This document shows positions 58,294 through 64,000 of a stretch of DNA of 64,000 nt, one piece after another (the first letter of the stretch is position 1; each line of letters begins with the position of its first letter). The notes beneath the pieces were generated by a model that was given only the letters and a program-made list of their open reading frames with translations, was not told the origin of the DNA and ran no database searches. The stretch comes from Pirellula sp. GTDB taxonomy: Bacteria > Planctomycetota > Planctomycetia > Pirellulales > PNKZ01. Made by a program: the position numbers and the translations under genes. The stretch spans positions 1 through 64,000 of the forward strand of contig PNKZ01000017.1 of NCBI GenBank assembly GCA_013822735.1, given 5' to 3'.

Positions 58294-59163
58294 ATGTCGA
58301 ACACTGTCCGCGGCGGGCTCATTCAGGCCACGTTGTGCGAACCGGCCACGTCGCCCGTCGAGAAGATCAAGCAGGCGATGATCGACAAACACGTCGCCCT
58401 CATCGAAGACGCCGCGAAGCGCGGGGCGCAAATCGTTTGCTTGCAGGAGCTATTCTACGGACCGTACTTCTGCGCCGAGCAGCAGACGAAGTGGTACTCG
58501 CTTGTGGAGCGCATTCCCGAAGGCCCGACGACGAAGCTCCTCTGCGCGTTGGCGAAGCGGCTCGGCATCGTCCTCGTAGCCTCGATGTATGAAGAAGAGA
58601 TCACGGGGCTCTATTACAACACGTCGGCCGTGATCGACGCCGACGGGTCGTACCTCGGCAAGTTTCGCAAGATCCACATTCCGCAGGTGCAGCCCGGCTT
58701 TTGGGAGAAGTACTACTTCCGGCCCGGCAACCTCGGCTATCCGGTGTTTCAAACGCGGTTCGCGCGCGTCGGCGTCTACATTTGCTACGACCGACATTTC
58801 CCGGAAGGAGCCCGTTGCCTCGGGCTCAACGGCGCTGAGATCGTCTTCAATCCGTCAGCCACCGTGGCCGGGCTCTCCGAGTATCTTTGGAAGCTCGAGC
58901 AGCCGGCACATGCCGCGGCCAACGGGTACTTCGTGGGCGCCATCAATCGGCCCGGCTGGGAAGAGCCGTGGCGGATCGGCGAGTTTTACGGACAGAGCTA
59001 CTTCTGCGACCCGCGCGGCAAGATTCTCTGCGAAGGAACGCGCAACACCGACGACATCGTCACGGCCGATTTGGACCTGGACCTGATTCGCGAAGTGCGG
59101 AACACGTGGCAGTTCTACCGCGATCGCCGGCCGGAGACGTATGGGGCGATTACCGCGCCGTAG
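58294..59163 (+). CDS. Beta-ureidopropionase (N-carbamoyl-beta-alanine amidohydrolase)
   Basis: Nitrilase-superfamily enzyme of 289 residues that releases CO2 and ammonia from N-carbamoyl-beta-alanine or its methyl homologue. ATG 58294 is supported by AGAGGA and by the family start (VRGGLIQATLCEP); the frame extends upstream only through the mmsA shadow. The catalytic triad is visible: Glu52 (CLQELFYGPYF), Lys126 (FRKIHIPQV) and Cys164 (VYICYDRHFPEGAR). FYGQSYFCDPRGKIL and ATVAGLSEYLWKLEQPAHAAANGYFVGAINR are typical. Known eukaryotic homologues are longer at the N-terminus. Converges with the NCS1 permease gene at 15 bp. Confidence 0.9.
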   Translation: MSNTVRGGLIQATLCEPATSPVEKIKQAMIDKHVALIEDAAKRGAQIVCLQELFYGPYFCAEQQTKWYSLVERIPEGPTTKLLCALAKRLGIVLVASMYEEEITGLYYNTSAVIDADGSYLGKFRKIHIPQVQPGFWEKYYFRPGNLGYPVFQTRFARVGVYICYDRHFPEGARCLGLNGAEIVFNPSATVAGLSEYLWKLEQPAHAAANGYFVGAINRPGWEEPWRIGEFYGQSYFCDPRGKILCEGTRNTDDIVTADLDLDLIREVRNTWQFYRDRRPETYGAITAP

Positions 59164-59178
59164 TTTGACGAACGACTA

Positions 59179-60699
59179 CTACGCGCTCTGCTTAGCATCG
59201 CGGCCAACTGCGAGAGTCAGCACGTAGAACACCGCGAGCGCCGCGCCGAAGCTGGCGAACCAGGCGTAGTCGTAGAGCCGTTTCCAGAATTCCGGAAGCG
59301 ACGGTTTATCGATCGCACCCACCTCGGCCAAGAAGCCGGGCAGCCCCAGCGCGATGCCCACGGCCAGCGCCACAAGCGCGATCGGATTGAAGCCGCCGGC
59401 GTACCAATAGGGGCCACGGCGGCGATAGAGCCCGGCCAGGTCGAGTCGGGTTTTGCGGATGAAATAGTAGTCGGCAATGAGCACGCCGCCGACGGCGCCC
59501 AGCAGCACCGAGATGCCGATCAACCATGTAAAGATGTAGCCGTTCGGGTCGGCTAAGAGTCGCCACGGCTGGATCGCGATGCCGATCAGACCGGTAATGA
59601 GTCCGCCGATGCGAAACGTGATCCGCTTCGGCCAAAGATGAGCGAAGTCGTTGGCGGGGCTTACGACGTTGGCCGCGATGTTCGTCGCCAGCGTCGCCAC
59701 GGCCACGGCAAACATCGCAAAGCAAAGCACCACCGGATTGTCGAAGAGCGACAGTAAATACATCGGCTTCCACAAGTCCGCCTGTTGGGCGGGGCCGAGG
59801 TCGTGATAAATCACATGCGCGGCGGAGGTCACCGCGACGCCGATAAACGAGAACAGTCCCATCGTCGTCGGCAGGCCGAGCGCTTGTCCCCAAGCCTGAT
59901 CGCGCTGCGAGCGCGCGTAACGACTGAAGTCGGGAATGTTGAGCGAGAGCGTGGCCCAATAGCTAACATTGGCGGTGAGCGCGGGAAAGAAGATCAACCA
60001 GAACTTGCCGGCTTGCGAACCGCCGTCGGCGAACTCCGACGGCTTCGAGAGAATCGGCCCGAAACCGTCGGCCCGATCGTAGGCCCAACCCAAGAGCAGC
60101 AGGCCGAGCCCGATGAGGAGCGGCGCTTTGATGTTGAGCAACACGCGAATGGAATCGATGCCGCGCCACACCACGGCCATGTTCACAAGCCAGAACAGCA
60201 GGAAGCAGACGAGTTCCGCGCCGTTGATGCCCAGGCCTGCGATGTCGGGCAGCTGATGCACGCCGGGGGCAAAGACGGCGAGCATATGAAACAGGGCTTC
60301 GCCGCCGATCCACGTTTGAATGCCGAACCAACCGCAGGCGACGAAGGCTCGCAGCAGCGCCGGAACATTCGCGCCGAGAATGCCGAACGACGCGCGACAG
60401 TAGACGGGAAACGAAATGCCGTACTTCGTGCCGGCGTGGGCATTGAGCACCATCGGAATCAGCACGATGCAGTTGCCGAGGAAAATCGTGACGACCGCCT
60501 GCCGCCAATCCATTCCCTTTTCGATCAACGACGAAGCGAGCATGTAGGTCGGAATGCAGGCCGACATACTAATCCAGAGCACGGCAATGTCGCGCAAGCC
60601 CCACTTCCGCCCGCTCGCCCCGACCGGCGCCATGTCGGGGCTCCAATACGGGGAGTCGGCGACGTTTTCCGTCAGTTCGCAAATTTCGTCGCCGGCCAT
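59179..60699 (-). CDS. NCS1-family nucleobase permease
   Basis: Inner-membrane transporter of 506 residues with about twelve TM helices. Start ATG 60699 (MAGDEICELTENVADSPYWSPDMAPV); the frame further upstream is Arg-rich shadow. Family landmarks: RKWGLRDIAVLWISMSACIPTYMLAS, YGISFPVYCRASFGILGANVPALLRAFVACGWFGIQTWIGGEAL, and PDFSRYARSQRDQAWGQALGLP. NCS1 members co-import uracil, cytosine, allantoin or hydantoins with Na+ or H+; the surrounding genes make a uracil/thymine or dihydropyrimidine substrate likely. It belongs to the pyrimidine locus by position, on the reverse strand. Confidence 0.9.
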   Translation of the reverse strand: MAGDEICELTENVADSPYWSPDMAPVGASGRKWGLRDIAVLWISMSACIPTYMLASSLIEKGMDWRQAVVTIFLGNCIVLIPMVLNAHAGTKYGISFPVYCRASFGILGANVPALLRAFVACGWFGIQTWIGGEALFHMLAVFAPGVHQLPDIAGLGINGAELVCFLLFWLVNMAVVWRGIDSIRVLLNIKAPLLIGLGLLLLGWAYDRADGFGPILSKPSEFADGGSQAGKFWLIFFPALTANVSYWATLSLNIPDFSRYARSQRDQAWGQALGLPTTMGLFSFIGVAVTSAAHVIYHDLGPAQQADLWKPMYLLSLFDNPVVLCFAMFAVAVATLATNIAANVVSPANDFAHLWPKRITFRIGGLITGLIGIAIQPWRLLADPNGYIFTWLIGISVLLGAVGGVLIADYYFIRKTRLDLAGLYRRRGPYWYAGGFNPIALVALAVGIALGLPGFLAEVGAIDKPSLPEFWKRLYDYAWFASFGAALAVFYVLTLAVGRDAKQSA

Positions 60700-60767
60700 C
60701 GTCAGTGCCTTCCGCGAGCCTATCGTGAGGAAACTCCCGGCAAAGCTAACGTCGGCTTCGAAATTGC

Positions 60768-61205
60768 TCAACCTCGGTTCGCCGTGGCGGCGCTTTGAGC
60801 CTCGTCGCGCAAGGGGATTTCGTCGTTTATCAGCCAGGAAGGATGAAATACGACGAAGTGTTCGCCCGGGCGTAGCGTGCGATCGGCCGCGCGAACGGCC
60901 CCGGCGATGTCGCGTTCGACGACGATCTCGCGCCAACCCAGCGCGGAGCCGGTCACCAACAAATCGCCGATCGATTCCCATCCCGGTAGCCGTCCACTTT
61001 CAATCGCGAGGATTAATCGCGCCGCCGGCCGACGGCGCTCGATGAGCGAGGAGAGATGCCCGGCGAAGCGATTGTCTAAGACCAGAACGACGGTCAGTTG
61101 CGTGACATGCTCCAATTCGCAAAGCTTCGCACGGAGTTCCTGCAGCGTCGTGTACGGGCAACTCACGGTTGGTGAAGAAGTGGGGGGCAGCGGGGCGATC
61201 GACAT
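60768..61205 (-). CDS. Hypothetical protein
   Basis: Protein of 145 residues without recognised domain. QLTVVLVLDNRFAGHLSSLIERRRPAARLILAIESGRLPGWESIGDLLVTGSALGWREIVVERDIAGAVRAADRTL has the look of a Rossmann-like or receiver-like alpha/beta fold with strands TVVLVL, RLILAI and LLVTGS. No motif. It lies 68 bp upstream of the NCS1 permease start on the same strand, so it may be co-transcribed with it. The stop lies just inside the shadow frame of the permease, and overlap is not an issue. Confidence 0.65.
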   Translation of the reverse strand: MSIAPLPPTSSPTVSCPYTTLQELRAKLCELEHVTQLTVVLVLDNRFAGHLSSLIERRRPAARLILAIESGRLPGWESIGDLLVTGSALGWREIVVERDIAGAVRAADRTLRPGEHFVVFHPSWLINDEIPLRDEAQSAATANRG

Positions 61206-61434
61206 TTGCTCGGCTCCTGAAAACGGGCAGCTGGTTCGGACACTACGAGCACTTTAAGAACGCTGCGCAAAGCCTGGATGAAGCTCGGCTAAAATCGAGT
61301 TCAGCAACACAAGACGTTCGAAGATGAAGCCGAATTTATCTAGATCTCAGCCTCAGCTCAGCCGCCGTCGGCCGTAGCGAGATAGAATGAGAAAAGTAAG
61401 GTGCCCCATAGATTCTTCGTAGGCTATCTCCGTC

Positions 61435-62127
61435 ATGAGCGGTCGGATTCTCCTCGTCGAAGACGATCGTCGTATCGCCGACTTCCTGCTGCGCGGCCTG
61501 ACGGAAGAAGGGTACCGGCTGGAACATGCGGCCGACGGCGGCGCAGCGCGCCTCGCATTGCAGCAAGGCCCTTGGGATTTAGTGCTGCTCGACTGGTGGC
61601 TTCCCGGCGAAGACGGCATCGAGCTCTTGCGGCGCTTTCGCCGCGCAAACCGCTCGACACCGGTTCTCTTTCTCACGGCGCGCGACGCCGTGGCGCAGCG
61701 CGTGGAAGGGCTCGACGCCGGGGCCGACGACTATCTGACCAAGCCGTTCGCGTTTGAAGAACTCTTGGCCCGCGTCCGAGCGCTGCTGCGGCGCGGCAGT
61801 CAAGCCGATAGCCACACGTTGGAATATGCCGACATCGCGGCGGATCTGGCTTCGCAACGCGCCACGCGCGCCGGCGCAGCGCTCGAACTCACGGCCAAAG
61901 AGTTCCTGTTGCTCGCATTCTTCCTCCGCCATCCCGGCACGGTGCTCTCGCGAACGCGCATCTTCGACGCGGTCTGGGGCGATCAATACGACGGGCTCTC
62001 CAATACGCTGGAAGTGCACGTCAAGGAATTGCGTCGCAAGCTCGAGGCGTTCGGGCCGCGACTGATTCAAACACGTCGCGGGCAGGGCTATCTGCTCGCC
62101 AAGCAAGCCGACTACGACGGCGAATAA
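61435..62127 (+). CDS. OmpR-family response regulator
   Basis: Protein of 230 residues. Receiver domain at 1-118: ILLVEDDRRIADFLLRGL with the acidic pair, phosphoacceptor Asp53 in VLLDWWLPGEDG, Thr in FLTARDA and Lys in LTKPFAFEEL. The winged-helix output domain at about 130-225 has ELTAKEFLLLAFFLRHPGTVLSRTRIFDAVWG and LEVHVKELRRKLEAFGPRLIQTRRGQGYLL. It is phosphorylated by the adjacent kinase, 45 bp downstream, and binds DNA as a dimer. By subgroup it looks like QseB/PmrA/CusR-type regulators. Target genes may include the exported protein at 63871. Confidence 0.95.
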   Translation: MSGRILLVEDDRRIADFLLRGLTEEGYRLEHAADGGAARLALQQGPWDLVLLDWWLPGEDGIELLRRFRRANRSTPVLFLTARDAVAQRVEGLDAGADDYLTKPFAFEELLARVRALLRRGSQADSHTLEYADIAADLASQRATRAGAALELTAKEFLLLAFFLRHPGTVLSRTRIFDAVWGDQYDGLSNTLEVHVKELRRKLEAFGPRLIQTRRGQGYLLAKQADYDGE

Positions 62128-62172
62128 CCCTCCCCTTCTCCGCGGCGCCACGCTGCGCCGGCTGCAAACTCC

Positions 62173-63609
62173 ATGTCGCTCGTCAATCGACTTTCGCTCT
62201 TCTTCCTCGCCGCCATCACGACGGCGCTGGTCGGCATTTCGATCTTGTTCTACGGATTGAGTCGTCGCCAACTCGAAGAGCAATTTGACCAGCAACTTTA
62301 CGGCGCGCTGCATCTGCTGGTCGCCGCAGTCGAGGTCGAGTCGGACGACGTGAAATGGGAGCCTTCCGACCATACGATCGGGCTCGGCATCGAAGACGGC
62401 CTGGAAGACATTCGCTGGACCGTTTTCGACGAAGACGAACGGGTGATGGACCACTCGCGCAACCTTTCCCTTGCGAAGGCGGGCGTCGACGCCAACCTGC
62501 GCGACTACGGCCGGCGGTTGCAGAGCGACAGCGACGCAGCCGTCGATATCGACGGTTGGCGCGTGCTGCAACGTCGGCTCGCCGCCGCGCAACCGAAACC
62601 GGAGGAGGAACGCGATCCGCTCGAACGGGAAGGGCTCGTCGTCACCGTCGGGCGCTCTCCGGATGATTTGCACGCCAACCTGCGCCGCCTGGGCGCGCTG
62701 AGTATCGTCGTTCCCGTGGCAGTGGGCATTGTCGCGGCGCTCGTGGCTCGTGCGCTGTCTCGGCGCGCGCTGGCTCCGCTCCGTCGCATGGCCGATCAGG
62801 CACACGACATGCCGGGCACCAATCCGGCCGCACGGTTGCCCATTCCCGCGGCGCGCGACGAATTGGCCGAGCTGGGTACCGCTTTCAATGCGCTGCTTGA
62901 CCGATTATTCGAATCGCTCGACAAGCAGCAGCGATTCACCGGCGACGCCGCGCATCAATTGCGAACCCCGCTGACGGGCCTGCTCGGCAACGTCGAGGTG
63001 GCGCTGCGTCGTGAACGCTCGGCCGACGAATATCGTGAGACGCTCGTCGGCGTACGCGAGCAAGCGGAGGAAATGCGTCGCATGGTCGAAAGCTTGCTGT
63101 TTCTGGCTCGTGCGGAAGGTGAAGCTGTTGCGCCCGACTCGCAGTCGCTCGTTCTCGACCAGTGGCTCCCCGAGCAGTTGCGCAATTGGCAACCGCGGCA
63201 TCCGTCGACGCCGCTTCAGTTGATCGGACTTGAGACGGCGGCAGCGCGCTCCGAGCTCACCGTGCGTGCCTCTCCGGCATTGCTGCGGCAAGTGCTGGAG
63301 AACCTGATCGACAACGCCGTAAAGTACGGGGCACCGGACAAGCCCGTGATCGTTGCGTTGCAACGGCTGGGCCACGACGCGTGCATCTCCGTCGTCGACC
63401 AAGGGCCCGGCATCGCCGAGGCCGATCGCGCAATGATCTTCCAGCCGTTCTTCCGTTCGGCCGACGCGCGACGTTCCGGCGCCGCAGGCACAGGGCTCGG
63501 GCTGGCCGTCGCCGCCCGGATTGCCCGGGCTTTGGGAGGTTCGCTCGAGTGCACGAGCAGGCCCGGCAGCGGAGCGAAGTTCACGCTGAAGTTGCCGCTT
63601 TGCTCGTAG
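62173..63609 (+). CDS. Sensor histidine kinase
   Basis: Protein of 478 residues with two TM helices (LSLFFLAAITTALVGISILFYGL at 8-30 and LSIVVPVAVGIVAALVARAL about 175-194) around a periplasmic sensor of about 145 residues. A HAMP domain follows (ALAPLRRMADQAHDMPG). The dimerisation helix has AAHQLRTPLTGLLGNVE with phospho-His261. The ATPase domain shows the N box LENLIDNAVKYG, G1 VVDQGPGIAEADR, F box FQPFFRS and G2 GTGLGLAVAARIARALGG. It phosphorylates the response regulator before it. Signal unknown. Confidence 0.95.
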   Translation: MSLVNRLSLFFLAAITTALVGISILFYGLSRRQLEEQFDQQLYGALHLLVAAVEVESDDVKWEPSDHTIGLGIEDGLEDIRWTVFDEDERVMDHSRNLSLAKAGVDANLRDYGRRLQSDSDAAVDIDGWRVLQRRLAAAQPKPEEERDPLEREGLVVTVGRSPDDLHANLRRLGALSIVVPVAVGIVAALVARALSRRALAPLRRMADQAHDMPGTNPAARLPIPAARDELAELGTAFNALLDRLFESLDKQQRFTGDAAHQLRTPLTGLLGNVEVALRRERSADEYRETLVGVREQAEEMRRMVESLLFLARAEGEAVAPDSQSLVLDQWLPEQLRNWQPRHPSTPLQLIGLETAAARSELTVRASPALLRQVLENLIDNAVKYGAPDKPVIVALQRLGHDACISVVDQGPGIAEADRAMIFQPFFRSADARRSGAAGTGLGLAVAARIARALGGSLECTSRPGSGAKFTLKLPLCS

Positions 63610-63627
63610 CTCGCGAAGGTGAGCGTC

Positions 63628-63698
63628 GGGTGGCTGGGGCAGAACGCAGTGATGCCCCAGAACTGGGGCTTCGCCTACGGCTCCAGCCCCAGCCACCC
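63628..63698 (+). repeat. GGGTGGCTGGGGC palindromic repeat, copy 3
   Basis: GGGTGGCTGGGGCAGAACGC to GGCTCCAGCCCCAGCCACCC with TGATGCCCCAG and CTGGGGCTTCGCC inside. The 15 terminal bases are perfectly complementary. It is the inverted counterpart of 23317-23404. It lies 19 bases after the kinase stop and may terminate that operon. Confidence 0.8.
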
Positions 63699-63870
63699 GA
63701 AACGCGGCAAGTCGCCGTTTCTGAAGCCGATCTTATCTTCAACTCACGGGCTCTTTAGCGGCCACGGCGATAGTTCTCTTAGTCATGCGGCGCGATGGAG
63801 CCGAGCACGAAGATCGAACCTCTCGATCAGCGGCTCGCACGCCGTCCATGACCTATTCAGGAGAATTGTC

Positions 63871-64000
63871 ATGCGAGTTTCCAAATTAAGTTGGCTGGTG
63901 CCGGTGTTGATGACGGGGGCGGCCGTTGTGATGGGAGCCGCGGCGCCCGGCGGGAGCAACGCCGCGAAGCTGTCGGCCATTCTGGACGAGGTCGCCAAGC
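63871..64000 (+). CDS. Exported protein, 5' part only
   Basis: The frame runs off the window end. It opens with MRVSKLSWLVPVLMTGAAVV followed by MGAAAPGGSNAAKLSAILDEVAK; the first 25 residues are a clear signal peptide. AGGAGA lies seven bases before the ATG. Only about 43 codons are visible, so the family cannot be called. Its position after a two-component system that could sense the periplasm makes a target or accessory-protein role conceivable. Confidence 0.7.
   Translation, partial: MRVSKLSWLVPVLMTGAAVVMGAAAPGGSNAAKLSAILDEVAK

Noticed and set aside
1-64000. CRISPR array or cas genes
   Set aside because: No regularly spaced repeats with unique spacers and no Cas motifs. The CHAT protein is not next to any CRISPR component.

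Overview
This is a GC-rich, gene-dense bacterial window that looks like Planctomycetota, most likely a Pirellulales-type genome. The evidence is a set of families typical of that phylum (DUF1570 and DUF1598 proteins, an FGly sulfatase, a Tat-exported ceramidase-like protein, PDZ and HEAT-repeat secreted proteins, a giant CHAT protein), together with lipid A and LPS export genes (lpxB, an LptF/G-type permease), a solitary dnaA with no dnaN beside it, and many palindromic intergenic repeats. This placement is from recognition only; no database search was possible.

Region 1 (1-10972) is the most unusual. Blocks 1-1863 and about 7097-10972 are made of short, all-forward genes separated by imperfect inverted repeats with integron attC architecture: an RYYYAAC-like end (often containing the stop codon of the preceding gene), a left stem arm, a variable loop, a complementary right arm, and a GTTRRRY-like end a few bases before the next start codon. 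Seven such sites are visible, and the window itself opens with GTTAGCT. This is a cassette array with no integrase in view (a CALIN, or the interior of a chromosomal integron). Cargo includes SMI1/KNR4 (SUKH)-type proteins, a lipoprotein, an ankyrin-like protein, a frameshifted secreted protein and several unknowns. The blocks are split by a 5 kb segment with an AI-2E transporter fused to a B12-fold-like domain, a K+ channel, and a 0.5 kb TGCGCA-rich repeat whose second, inverted copy lies at about 49.5-49.9 kb.

Region 2 (11-45 kb) is ordinary chromosome: two GNAT acetyltransferases around a telomere-like G-rich tandem repeat, a tandem alpha/beta-hydrolase, secreted paralogues, PDZ and GNAT proteins, dnaA behind a near-consensus promoter, a DUF1570 peptidase-like protein, a HEAT lipoprotein, a Pro/Thr-rich exported protein, a DacZ-like diadenylate cyclase, a THUMP-like methyltransferase, M19 dipeptidase, LptF/G-like permease, LpxB, M50 protease, an SGNH-like protein, a 21-residue Lys/Ala microprotein with its own RBS and downstream terminator, a ceramidase-like protein, a DUF1598 protein, a sulfatase, DnaE, an FHA protein and tRNA-Arg(UCG).

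Region 3 (45-51.3 kb) holds a 1128-residue protein combining zinc ribbon, TM helix, TPR-like region, CHAT caspase-like protease (His650/Cys710) and WD40 repeats, then the second copy of the dispersed repeat and a VWA membrane protein.

Region 4 (51.5-61.2 kb) is a complete reductive pyrimidine degradation locus: dihydropyrimidinase, PreA-like dihydropyrimidine dehydrogenase, beta-ureidopropionase, beta-alanine/aminoisobutyrate-type transaminase, CoA-acylating (methyl)malonate-semialdehyde dehydrogenase and an NCS1 permease. It takes uracil/thymine to acetyl-/propionyl-CoA. The end of the window carries an OmpR/histidine-kinase pair and the start of an exported protein.
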